Shown here: positions 56,033 through 64,000 of the stretch, piece after piece | Layout of the letters: each line of letters begins with the position of its first letter | Position numbering within the stretch: the first letter of the stretch is position 1 | Position numbers and translations under genes: made by a program | Source of the DNA: an uncultured SAR86 cluster bacterium | GTDB lineage: Bacteria > Pseudomonadota > Gammaproteobacteria > Magnimaribacterales > D2472 | Length of the DNA stretch: 64,000 nt | Assembly (NCBI GenBank): GCA_902602595.1 | Contig: CACKRJ010000005.1 | Location: forward strand, 1 to 64,000 | Direction of reading: 5' to 3' | The notes under the pieces: model-generated | What the model was told of the DNA's origin: nothing | The model's database searches: none | What the model saw: only the letters and a program-made list of their open reading frames with translations

Positions 56033-56647
56033 TTATTCGAGATCAGCGTCAGAGGTCCAATGCTTTATTATCTCATCGATATTTTCATTATGCTCTTCAG
56101 CAAGGGCCTGGAATTGATTTCTAAAAGTAAGGCCTAAGTTCACTCCATTTACAATGATGTTAATGATTAACCAATTCCCATTGCTATCTTTTCTTACTTT
56201 ATAAGTTATTGGGTAAATGTTGCTAGAAGTAATTAAATTTTGCTGAACATCCTCTGTTCTTGAAAACTCATATGCTTCTGGAAAAATTGTGACAATTTCC
56301 TGATCGCCCCATTGAGCTAGGGTTGAAGAATATGTATCAAGCAAAGAAGTTTTAAAAGATTCAATAAATTTTAGTCTCTGGGGTTTTGAAGCAGCAAGAT
56401 AATATTTTTTACCCATGACACTTGCACCAACTCTTCTAAAATCTACCATTGGTTCAAAAACAAAATTAATCTTTTCCTTAAATAATTCTGGATCTAAGGC
56501 ATATAGTTCTTGGTTATTCCGTATAATGGAAACCATTTCCTGGGCTTGAGAATCAATAAATTGATGAGGGTTAGATGCACCGACTAAATTGGCATGAAAG
56601 CATAAAATTCCAAGAAAAAAAGCTAGAGATTTCAAAGTAGTATTCAT
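56033..56647 (-). CDS. mlaC: MlaC-like periplasmic phospholipid-binding protein
   Basis: MlaC ferries phospholipid between the outer-membrane MlaA complex and the inner-membrane MlaFEDB transporter. A signal peptide (about 24 residues ending LVGA) precedes the Ttg2-type domain, with VDFRRVGASVMGKKYYLAAS, SLLDTYSSTLAQW and YKVRKDSNGNWLIINIIVNGVNLGLTFRNQF. Length 204 is normal. It is alone here: mlaF, mlaE and mlaD, which should lie upstream, and mlaB, which should follow, are missing, and kdsD diverges 39 bases away. Confidence 0.92.
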   Translation of the reverse strand: MNTTLKSLAFFLGILCFHANLVGASNPHQFIDSQAQEMVSIIRNNQELYALDPELFKEKINFVFEPMVDFRRVGASVMGKKYYLAASKPQRLKFIESFKTSLLDTYSSTLAQWGDQEIVTIFPEAYEFSRTEDVQQNLITSSNIYPITYKVRKDSNGNWLIINIIVNGVNLGLTFRNQFQALAEEHNENIDEIIKHWTSDADLE

Positions 56648-56686
56648 ATAGGTATTATAACATTAGTAAAAAACTATAAATGCAAT

Positions 56687-57661
56687 ATGAAAGATCATAA
56701 TTTTATCAACTCAGCTTTAAGGGTAATTGAAATAGAGTCAAAGGCTGTAATGAGTTTAAGCAATCAAATAAAGTCTGATTTTAATAACCTTTGTATGAAA
56801 ATTCTTGAAACTAAAGGAAAATTAATTTTAATGGGCATTGGTAAATCAGGTCATATAGCTCAAAAAATTTCAGCAACATTATCAAGCACCGGAACTTCGT
56901 CATTTTTTATACATCCAACTGAAGCGGCCCATGGCGATTTAGGAATGATTAGTAAAAAAGATGCCGTCCTAATTTTATCTAACTCAGGAGAAACAAAGGA
57001 AGTGATTGATATTTTACCCGCATTAAAACGCTCAACTCCAAATATTTTTTCACTAACCAATAACAATCAATCAACTATTGCAAAGGCTGGAAAAATTAAT
57101 TTAGTAATAAGTGCCGATGAGGAAGCTTGTCCATTAGATCTAGCTCCCACCTCCTCTACTACAATTGCTTTGGTATTTGGAGATGCTCTTGCAATAGCTT
57201 TATTAGAAGCTCGCGGTTTCGGTAAAGATGATTTTGCAAAATCTCATCCTGCCGGACAACTTGGAAAAAAACTCACAACACTGGTTCAAGATTTAGCAGT
57301 AATGACTGAGCAAGCGCCAATAGTTGATCAAGCGACATCTTTAAAGGATGCTTTGATGGTGGTAACTGAAAAAAAACTTGGGGTAACTTTAGTTTCAAAT
57401 AATAAAAAAGTGATTGGAATTTTTACTGATGGTGATCTAAGAAGGTGCCTGAATAATTCAGTGGATTTAAATCAAACTCCTATTAAGGATGTCATGACTA
57501 TTAACTTTAAAAGCATCGATAGCAATGCTCTTGCTATCGATGCAGCTGAAATTATGGAAAAAAATAAAATTTTTAGCTTGGTTGTAAATTCACCTAGAAA
57601 TAAAGGAGATAGCATTGGCCTTATTACAATGCATCAACTCCTTGAAGCGGGGATCATTTAG
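56687..57661 (+). CDS. kdsD: Arabinose 5-phosphate isomerase KdsD
   Basis: KdsD converts ribulose 5-phosphate to arabinose 5-phosphate, the substrate of KdsA. A SIS domain (LMGIGKSGHIAQKISATLSSTG, HGDLGMI, LILSNSGETKEV) is followed by two CBS domains from about residue 205. Length 324 is normal. It opens the kdsD-lptA-lptB-rpoN run; kdsC and lptC, usually next, are absent. Confidence 0.96.
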   Translation: MKDHNFINSALRVIEIESKAVMSLSNQIKSDFNNLCMKILETKGKLILMGIGKSGHIAQKISATLSSTGTSSFFIHPTEAAHGDLGMISKKDAVLILSNSGETKEVIDILPALKRSTPNIFSLTNNNQSTIAKAGKINLVISADEEACPLDLAPTSSTTIALVFGDALAIALLEARGFGKDDFAKSHPAGQLGKKLTTLVQDLAVMTEQAPIVDQATSLKDALMVVTEKKLGVTLVSNNKKVIGIFTDGDLRRCLNNSVDLNQTPIKDVMTINFKSIDSNALAIDAAEIMEKNKIFSLVVNSPRNKGDSIGLITMHQLLEAGII

Positions 57662-57670
57662 AAAAAAGAA

Positions 57671-58072
57671 ATGCCTAAGAGGTACAAAATTTTATCAATA
57701 ATATTCGGATGTTTATATCTTCCTATTTTAATTTCAGAAGAGAGTGCTAGCTTTCAAAATATTTCAATTCAATCAGATCAAGTCAAAATTAATGAAGAAT
57801 CCCGGCAACTGTCTTTTAAAAATGATATTAGAATAAAAATCGATGGTTATATTATAAAAGGCTCTGATGCCCTTCTAAGTCACTCAGACAAGAAATTAGA
57901 AATATATGGAAATCCAGCAACTATTAAATCTAATACGATAGATGGTGAAGCTGAAGCATTTGTTATATATCCAAATAAATCAATGAACTTAATTGGAAAT
58001 GCTAAACTTGTGAACAATGGTAATGCAATAACATCTAATCTTATTACATATCAAATTAGTGAAAATGAATAG
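57671..58072 (+). CDS. lptA: LPS transport periplasmic protein LptA (OstA domain)
   Basis: LptA polymerises into the bridge that carries LPS across the periplasm. This 133-residue protein has a signal peptide and one OstA-like beta-jellyroll with IQSDQVKINEESRQLSFKND and GSDALLSHSDKKLEIYG. It is shorter than E. coli LptA (185), with a truncated C-terminal end. It lies directly before lptB and overlaps it by 14 bases. LptC could be encoded elsewhere or be dispensed with. Confidence 0.85.
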   Translation: MPKRYKILSIIFGCLYLPILISEESASFQNISIQSDQVKINEESRQLSFKNDIRIKIDGYIIKGSDALLSHSDKKLEIYGNPATIKSNTIDGEAEAFVIYPNKSMNLIGNAKLVNNGNAITSNLITYQISENE

Positions 58073-58784
58073 CGACCGAATAAGTCTAGCTAATATTGAG
58101 ATGACACTTGGCTCTAAAAAGATCCTTTCAGATTTAAGTTTTTCAATTGGCTCAAGTGAAATTGTAGGTTTGCTAGGTCCAAATGGCGCAGGCAAAACAA
58201 CAGCCTTTTATATAGCTGCAGGCCTAATTTTTCCTGATCAGGGTAGAGTATTTATTAATAATAAAGACGTAACAGAAATGCCCATTCATGCTCGAGCTGA
58301 TTTAGGGCTAGGATATCTACCTCAAGAATCATCAATATTTCCAGATTTAAGCGTTGAAAACAATCTTTTAGGAATAGCAGAATTATCAAATAAAGATAAA
58401 ACAATTGAAAAAGTAAAAAAAATTGTCGAAGAGTTTGGTTTGAAAAAAATTCTTCAAATGAAGGGAAGAATGTTATCTGGGGGACAAAGAAGAAAAGTTG
58501 AGATAGCTCGCACTTTGATTTGTCAACCCAACATTATGCTTCTTGATGAACCCTTTGCTGGTATTGATCCAATTGCTGTTGAAGAAATAAAAGAGTTACT
58601 TCAAAAAATTTGTGAAAAAAATATTTCAATCTTAATAACAGATCATAATGTAAGAGAAACTTTAAGCTTGTGCTCCAAAGCTATTATCCTCAGCGAAGGA
58701 AGGATTATTGCTGAAGGTAAGGAAAAAGACTTAAAAGAAAATTATCATGTTCAGCAGAAATATTTTGGTAAAATGTTTTCTTGA
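58059..58784 (+). CDS. lptB: LPS export ABC transporter ATPase LptB
   Basis: LptB is the ATPase of the LptB2FGC complex that extracts LPS from the inner membrane. Walker A is GLLGPNGAGKTTAFY, the signature is LSGGQRRKVEIART, Walker B is IMLLDEPFAGIDPIA, and the H-loop is LITDHNVRET. Length 241 is normal. It overlaps lptA and is followed by rpoN after three bases. Confidence 0.97.
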   Translation: MKMNSDRISLANIEMTLGSKKILSDLSFSIGSSEIVGLLGPNGAGKTTAFYIAAGLIFPDQGRVFINNKDVTEMPIHARADLGLGYLPQESSIFPDLSVENNLLGIAELSNKDKTIEKVKKIVEEFGLKKILQMKGRMLSGGQRRKVEIARTLICQPNIMLLDEPFAGIDPIAVEEIKELLQKICEKNISILITDHNVRETLSLCSKAIILSEGRIIAEGKEKDLKENYHVQQKYFGKMFS

Positions 58785-58787
58785 AAG

Positions 58788-60053
58788 ATGGCTATTAAGC
58801 TTGTAAGAGAATTTAAACAAAATCAGCAGCTATCAATAACTCCGCAATTAAAAAAATCAATAGATCTTCTCCAGCTTTCAAGGTTAGAAATTATTAAAAA
58901 AATTAACTATGAAATTGAAGAAAATCCTTTTCTTAAAAAAGATTTTGATCATGAGTCATCGTCAGGCTTTGATAGTATGGAGTTTTTGGAGAATTCACCA
59001 TATGAATTAACTTTGCAAGATCATCTTGAAAGTCAATTACTTGATATAGAAATAAGTGATGTTGAAAAAAAAATTGCATTAGTGATTATTCACTCCTTAG
59101 AAGAAAACGGATTACTTCAAATGGATCTTGATGAAATCGAGGCACTGATGGAGTACGCATATTCTTCAAAAGAAATTAAAAATGTCTTAAGTAATATAAT
59201 TCATGACCTGGAACCGGCTGGGGTTGGGGCAAGAAATTTTAAAGAAACAATTTATTTACAATTAAAGAAACAGAAAATTCCAGTCAAGGAATTAGAAATT
59301 GCAAATAAAATTCTATTTAATCCTCAATTTTCTTGCTTTGAAGATGCAAAAACTCATTTAGCAATGCATTACTCTGAACATGCTATTGAATCTGTTCTGA
59401 AAAAAATCAAGCAATGTGATCTTTCACCAGGTTTAGAATTTGAATCAACGCATATTATTCAACCTGATTTAGAGGTAATACAAAACAACAATGAAAATCT
59501 TGAAGTCCAGTTTAAACAAGATAATTTTCCTCTTATTAGTCTTGATGAAGAATTAGAAAAATTAGTTAAAAATAAAAAAAATCAAGCGAACAAAGAATTA
59601 AAAGAAAAAATTGGAGAAGCAAAATGGTTGATTAGGTCAATCAATAAAAGAAATAAAACTGTTTATAATGTAGGCAAATTGATTTGTAAAATACAGGCTG
59701 ATTTTTTAACAAATAAATCCCCTGAATTAAAACCTTTATCAAATATTGATCTTGCAAAAGAGTTAAAGATTAGCGCATCAACAGTTTCTAGAATCTTAAG
59801 ATCAAAATACATACAAACACCTAAGGGCGCTGTTTCTATGAAATCACTTTTAGCAAGCTCAGTGTCAAAAACTAGAAAAGTTACTCCTATGCAGTTAATG
59901 GAGGAAATTCAAAACATAGTTGAAGCAGAAAGAGAAAAATTAAGTGATCAAAGGATTGCAGATCTGCTCAATCTACGGGGATTTAACTTAGCTCGAAGAA
60001 CAATCTCAAAATATCGAAAAAAAATAAATCTCCCAAATTCAAGAAATAGATAA
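58788..60053 (+). CDS. rpoN: RNA polymerase sigma-54 factor RpoN
   Basis: RpoN directs polymerase to -24/-12 promoters that need an AAA+ activator. Region I is Gln/Leu rich (QQLSITPQLKKSIDLLQLSRLEI), the core-binding domain follows, then a helix-turn-helix (LAKELKISASTVSRILRSKYI) and the RpoN box ARRTISKYRKKINL. Length is 421, with a shortened region II. The lptB-rpoN order is conserved in proteobacteria. No sigma-54 activator gene is in the window. Confidence 0.97.
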   Translation: MAIKLVREFKQNQQLSITPQLKKSIDLLQLSRLEIIKKINYEIEENPFLKKDFDHESSSGFDSMEFLENSPYELTLQDHLESQLLDIEISDVEKKIALVIIHSLEENGLLQMDLDEIEALMEYAYSSKEIKNVLSNIIHDLEPAGVGARNFKETIYLQLKKQKIPVKELEIANKILFNPQFSCFEDAKTHLAMHYSEHAIESVLKKIKQCDLSPGLEFESTHIIQPDLEVIQNNNENLEVQFKQDNFPLISLDEELEKLVKNKKNQANKELKEKIGEAKWLIRSINKRNKTVYNVGKLICKIQADFLTNKSPELKPLSNIDLAKELKISASTVSRILRSKYIQTPKGAVSMKSLLASSVSKTRKVTPMQLMEEIQNIVEAEREKLSDQRIADLLNLRGFNLARRTISKYRKKINLPNSRNR

Positions 60054-60083
60054 TTCATAATCTAGTGAGTTAGAATTGAGGTT

Positions 60084-61439
60084 ATGAATGAGATAACCCC
60101 TCACCATTTCTCGTCTGAAGATCTTTTAAAAAGAATTCAGGGAAAAGAGGTTGAACCCTCAATAAACCAAATTAAAAGAGTTTTATCTGGAATGCATCCT
60201 TCTGAGGTAGCCCATAGCATTGAATCTCTGCCGCCTAAAGAAAGAAAATTTTTGTGGTCACTGATTGATGCGCAAGATGAAGGTGAGATCATTGCAGAGT
60301 TACATGATGAGATTCAACAAGAACTTATCTCGGAAATTTCACCAGAAGAACTTATTACTATAATTAGCGACTTAGAGCTCGATGAAATTGTAGACATTCT
60401 TCAAATTCTTCCAAATCAAAAAACAGAAAATATTTTATCTGCAATGTCGCAAAGGGATAGGCAGAGAATTCAAGAAGCCCTAGAATATCCGGAAGATTCA
60501 GCTGGTGGATTGATGAACACTGACATTATTAGTGTCAGGCCAAAGTATAACTTAGAAGTTGTGATGAGATATCTTCGTGCTCAAAGAGAGTTACCAAAAA
60601 ATACTGATCAAATATTTGTTGTTTCAAGAGATAATAAATATCTAGGCTCTTTGCCGATCTCTTTAATTCTAGTCTCGGACACTAGTCTCAATGTAAGAGA
60701 ACTAATGGAAACTGAAACTCAACCATTAGATGCACAATTAAATGATAAGGATGTTGCAAGATTATTTGAACAAAATGATTGGGTGTCAGCACCCGTAGTA
60801 GATGATGAATCAAGATTGATTGGAAGGGTGACAATTGATGATGTTGTTGATGTGATCATGGAAGATGCAGATCAAAATATTCTTGGAATGGCTGGGGTTG
60901 CTGAGGATACATTTGCTGCACCAGCAAGAGCAGCAAGGAGTAGATTTTTATGGCTATCAATTAATCTCCTGACGGCTTTTATAGCATCTATGACAATAGG
61001 TCTTTTTCAAGCGACGATTGACGAAATAGTATATTTAGCTATTCTGATGCCCATTGTTGCAAGCATGGGTGGGGTTGCTGGCACTCAAACTTTAACGATT
61101 ATGATTAGAGGATTAACACTGCAACAAATTAATCAATCGAATCTTCAATGGCTATGCAAACGAGAAGTAGCAGTATCAATTGTTAATGGGATCCTCTTGT
61201 CCATCATGGTCGGAGGAATAACCTATTTCTGGTTTGATAACATACTGATCGCAATCCTTATTTGCGTAGCTATGGTTACAAACTTAATATGCTCAGCAAT
61301 AGCAGGTATTTTTATTCCTATAATTTTAAAAAAATTTAATCAAGACCCAGCGATTGCTGGCAGTGTTGTTGTAACGACTGTAACTGATGTAATAGGATTC
61401 TTCTCTTTTCTGGGTCTTGCTAGTTTGTTTCTTGTTTAA
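60084..61439 (+). CDS. mgtE: MgtE-family magnesium transporter
   Basis: MgtE is a gated Mg2+ channel. An N-terminal superhelical domain (about 1-135) precedes a pair of CBS domains (about 135-260), then five membrane helices containing MPIVASMGGVAGTQTLTIMIRG, the ion-path motif, and the acidic PAIAGSVVVTTVTDVIGF. Length 451 is standard. It follows rpoN by 30 bases. Its last 20 bases overlap the convergent yhdP 3' end. Confidence 0.96.
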   Translation: MNEITPHHFSSEDLLKRIQGKEVEPSINQIKRVLSGMHPSEVAHSIESLPPKERKFLWSLIDAQDEGEIIAELHDEIQQELISEISPEELITIISDLELDEIVDILQILPNQKTENILSAMSQRDRQRIQEALEYPEDSAGGLMNTDIISVRPKYNLEVVMRYLRAQRELPKNTDQIFVVSRDNKYLGSLPISLILVSDTSLNVRELMETETQPLDAQLNDKDVARLFEQNDWVSAPVVDDESRLIGRVTIDDVVDVIMEDADQNILGMAGVAEDTFAAPARAARSRFLWLSINLLTAFIASMTIGLFQATIDEIVYLAILMPIVASMGGVAGTQTLTIMIRGLTLQQINQSNLQWLCKREVAVSIVNGILLSIMVGGITYFWFDNILIAILICVAMVTNLICSAIAGIFIPIILKKFNQDPAIAGSVVVTTVTDVIGFFSFLGLASLFLV

Positions 61440-64000
61440 CTCTCTCAAGTTTTGGGTTTGAAATAGTACCAAGAACTTCGTATTGATAATTAGTAAGATT
61501 GTTTATATCTTCTTCAAATATTTCATTTATCACTGCTGAACCAGCAACAGCAGGAAGTCCTCCAAGTACTGCAGCATACCATGGAAGATTTTCACCAACT
61601 CGAATCCTCAAATCTAAACTAAGATCTAGATCCTCTAAACTATTTTCAGAGTTTTTATTAATTTGACCAACCCACCTCATTTTTGCTGCATTCGTTTCAA
61701 TAAATAAAGGTGATACAAGTCGCAGCTTTGATTTACTAAATAATAGATCTCCCTCAACCCTACCTAATTGCAGAGAAGTAAATTCATCAATTGAAAGGTC
61801 TAAGTTTGCTAATTTTCCAAGGATATTTCTTAGATTTAGAACACCAAGCAAATTAAAAGCCATTGAGTCTGCGATAGAATCCTCAATTAGCAAATCTTTC
61901 AAAATAAAATTAACCTCTCCTTCTATATGACTTAGAGTAGAAAGCTCTCTCCATTGAAGATCTACAGATCCATTAAAATAAGAAAAATCTACAACATCTT
62001 TTAAATATGATATTTTGTTTGAATCTTTTATTAGAAAATCCCCCCTGATTTTATATAAAGGCCTTAACTTGTCTACTGAAAAATATGCATTTGAAGAGTT
62101 GTAGGACCGTTTGATAGAAATTAAATTCGAAGATAATTTAATATTATTTGCTGAAAAATTATTTTGATTATTTTCAAGATAGACATCAAGATTCTTTATC
62201 TTTACCTTGCTAATTAAAGAGTTTTTGATTATCAATCTTGAATTTATAGCTGTATCAAAACTTAATTGTGACGAATTGCTAAATTCTATATCAGGAATAA
62301 CTGAATCATTTATTTCTATTCTCGCGAAACCCGTCTCATCCATTTTGAGATTTAAATTAAGCTTATTTGAATTTAAATTACCCCTAATTCCTGAATTTTT
62401 AAAATCAAATACTCCAGAAAGATCATAAAAATTATTATTAAAAAATTTAAAATTTTTAATATCAAAGGCCAGTTTATTAAGTTTTATAGATGTTGACTCA
62501 AGGTTTTTAGGCAACGTAGAAATTAATAGACTCTCATCAATAGATTGTGAGTAAAGATACAGATTTAATCCAGGCTCGTCATTAAAACTCTTATACTGAT
62601 CAGGAAGTTTTTTACCTATTGAAATGTATCCATCATATTTACTAAGATCTCTAATATGTATATCTACCCTTTGATTACTAACTTCCAGCGATGGATTGGA
62701 AAAATTAGTGATTAAAATTTCTGTTGGCAATCTTGTTAGCTTATCTTTTGAAAGCAAATTAAACAGCGAATTTAACTCAATATTTTTTAAATCGGAATTT
62801 ATCTTTAACGTTGGAAGAGAATTTTTCTGAATATTTAGATCTATATTAAAAGCATCATTCCCAGAAACCTGAAGATATGGTGATTCTATTATAAAGTCCC
62901 CTGGATCTAAATTAATATTTGTAGACAAAGTTAAATCATATTCCTTTAATAAATCTTCACCCAAAAGATTAACTTGTATTTCCTCATTCATGAATGTTGA
63001 TGGCATTAATCCGTAGACTGAATCTAAGTCGACAATAAAGATATTCGCCTTATCAAATTTAATCTTATGAGACTGCAATATTGGCATAAAAAAATCTTTT
63101 GTTTGTATTGAAATAGCATTATTTAGCATCAAAGTTGATAATGTCATTTCACCTTTATGCTCTACTTGCATTTCAGGCAAATTAAAGCGTTCTTCTCCAA
63201 TGCTTAATAAATTCTTCAGATCGATTGATTGCAAATCATGCAAGGAATAAAAGCTGAGCTTTTGAGTTTTAAAATTTATTAGTCCATAGGCTTCATTATA
63301 GAAAAAATTTGTGACTTTGCCGGAGGGAGAAAAAATATATAGATTTTTGATATCAGCTTCAATCATCGGTCCAGTTAAATCAATTATTGAATCTTCGTTA
63401 AGCACTAATTTTGATTCATTAATTAATATTTTTGCTTTCAAATCAGCACTTAAGTCATCGCTAGGAATTGAGTAATTAAAATAAATTGAATTTTTGCTTC
63501 CAAGATTGATGCTTTCATCAATATAAGAACTTACCCGTTTCAAAGATTTAGGAAGCGAAAATGTAATTAAGTCTTTTGAAATATCATGTCCTTTAAGCTT
63601 AATAGATAAAAGATTGTCAAGCTCCTGATTCGTCTTCAAAGCAAGATCAATACCAGCAGATTTATTTTTAATGCGAGCCTTTAGATCAAAAACTGATCCA
63701 GAAAAATTCCCTACTCCAGAAATGGATACTGGAATAAAATTTTGATTAAAATTTTTAAGTACAGATGAATTAGACTCTACTAAGAATTTTATCTTATCTC
63801 CATAGCCTGAAAAATCTCCGCTAAGATTGATGATTTCCTTGAAATAAAGGTCATTAAGATCTAGGTCCCTGACAAATCCAGAATATTTTGGAAGGAAGGT
63901 ATCGAATGATAGAAATAAATTTTCAATAATTAAATTTGTTACCTTCAATCTTTCGATTTTTAGAATCTCAGGCGAAAGAAAAAATCTTGGGACTGCTACA
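61420..64000 (-). CDS. yhdP: YhdP-like AsmA-family protein (5' truncated by window edge)
   Basis: YhdP is a large inner-membrane-anchored protein that, with TamB and YdbH, carries phospholipids to the outer membrane. The frame stays open past the TTG the ORF track used (63948), reading RFFLSPEILKIERLKV, so the start lies beyond the window. Some 860 residues of repetitive beta-rich sequence end in the AsmA/TIGR02099-type C-terminus (SLQLGRVEGDLLFSKSKLRL, GGLPAVAGSAVINEIF, YEVLGTISNPKLERV). Its 3' end overlaps mgtE by 20 bases. Confidence 0.87.
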   Translation of the reverse strand, partial: VAVPRFFLSPEILKIERLKVTNLIIENLFLSFDTFLPKYSGFVRDLDLNDLYFKEIINLSGDFSGYGDKIKFLVESNSSVLKNFNQNFIPVSISGVGNFSGSVFDLKARIKNKSAGIDLALKTNQELDNLLSIKLKGHDISKDLITFSLPKSLKRVSSYIDESINLGSKNSIYFNYSIPSDDLSADLKAKILINESKLVLNEDSIIDLTGPMIEADIKNLYIFSPSGKVTNFFYNEAYGLINFKTQKLSFYSLHDLQSIDLKNLLSIGEERFNLPEMQVEHKGEMTLSTLMLNNAISIQTKDFFMPILQSHKIKFDKANIFIVDLDSVYGLMPSTFMNEEIQVNLLGEDLLKEYDLTLSTNINLDPGDFIIESPYLQVSGNDAFNIDLNIQKNSLPTLKINSDLKNIELNSLFNLLSKDKLTRLPTEILITNFSNPSLEVSNQRVDIHIRDLSKYDGYISIGKKLPDQYKSFNDEPGLNLYLYSQSIDESLLISTLPKNLESTSIKLNKLAFDIKNFKFFNNNFYDLSGVFDFKNSGIRGNLNSNKLNLNLKMDETGFARIEINDSVIPDIEFSNSSQLSFDTAINSRLIIKNSLISKVKIKNLDVYLENNQNNFSANNIKLSSNLISIKRSYNSSNAYFSVDKLRPLYKIRGDFLIKDSNKISYLKDVVDFSYFNGSVDLQWRELSTLSHIEGEVNFILKDLLIEDSIADSMAFNLLGVLNLRNILGKLANLDLSIDEFTSLQLGRVEGDLLFSKSKLRLVSPLFIETNAAKMRWVGQINKNSENSLEDLDLSLDLRIRVGENLPWYAAVLGGLPAVAGSAVINEIFEEDINNLTNYQYEVLGTISNPKLERVKQETN

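Overview
The window is an AT-rich, very tightly packed bacterial chromosome segment with about 60 protein genes, one tRNA and the RNase P RNA. Most genes lie on the minus strand. Gene order is gammaproteobacterial throughout: fmdB-aspS-yebC-(ruv site)-ybgC-tolQRAB-pal-cpoB-tRNA-Lys; pyrG-kdsA-eno-ftsB-ispDF-surE-pcm-nlpD; dnaB-rplI-rpsR-rpsF; lpoA/rsmI-rnpB-mraZ-dcw; sspA-petCBA-rpsI-rplM-zapE/degS; and murA-ibaG-mlaC/kdsD-lptA-lptB-rpoN. Low GC, overlapping genes, shortened proteins and missing operon members suggest a streamlined, free-living, aerobic (cytochrome bc1) marine gammaproteobacterium of the SAR86 kind. That taxonomic placement is inference; no marker phylogeny was run.

Layout. 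1-2.6 kb: 5'-truncated bepA (M48 protease/chaperone) and a nucleotide-exchange-type transporter. 2.6-7.3 kb: tRNA-Lys and the Tol-Pal operon. 7.3-11.9 kb: a PD-(D/E)XK nuclease where ruvCAB normally lies, then yebC, aspS, fmdB and an editing-domain-less proS. 11.9-14.6 kb: thiolase, recA with an SOS box, fdxA. 14.7-15.4 kb: two small unrecognised secreted proteins. 15.4-23.4 kb: nlpD, a DUF368 membrane protein, pcm, surE, a fused ispDF, ftsB, eno, kdsA, pyrG. 23.4-28.1 kb: a diiron ferritin-like protein, alr, dnaB, rplI, rpsR, rpsF. 28.1-43.8 kb: the peptidoglycan/division (dcw) cluster, with ftsZ moved to second position behind mraZ. 43.8-46.7 kb: rnpB, rsmI, a short lpoA, sspA. 46.7-52.3 kb: bc1 complex, rpsI, rplM, zapE, degS. 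52.3-54.4 kb: an ECHDC3-like crotonase, a CoA-binding protein and an atypical MetF. 54.5-64 kb: murA, ibaG, an orphan mlaC, kdsD, lptA, lptB, rpoN, mgtE and a 5'-truncated yhdP.

Functionally most of the window builds and divides the cell envelope: peptidoglycan precursors (alr, ddl, murA, murC-G, mraY), septal synthesis (ftsI, ftsW, ftsL, ftsB, ftsQ, lpoA, nlpD), the Z ring (ftsZ, ftsA), outer-membrane constriction (tol-pal, cpoB), and LPS/phospholipid supply and transport (kdsA, kdsD, lptA, lptB, mlaC, yhdP, bepA). The rest is translation, recombination and core metabolism.

The most interesting points are remodelled essential machinery rather than a foreign island: a phage/archaeal-type resolvase-like nuclease at the ruvCAB site, the moved ftsZ, a MurD lacking the GxHN segment, ProS without its editing insert, an IspD-IspF fusion, a possibly lipid-anchored FtsQ, and convergent gene pairs that share or abut stop codons at every junction. 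I saw no CRISPR array, insertion sequence, prophage or integron. The only stretch above 300 bases without a protein gene (43715-44152) holds rnpB and the mraZ control region.
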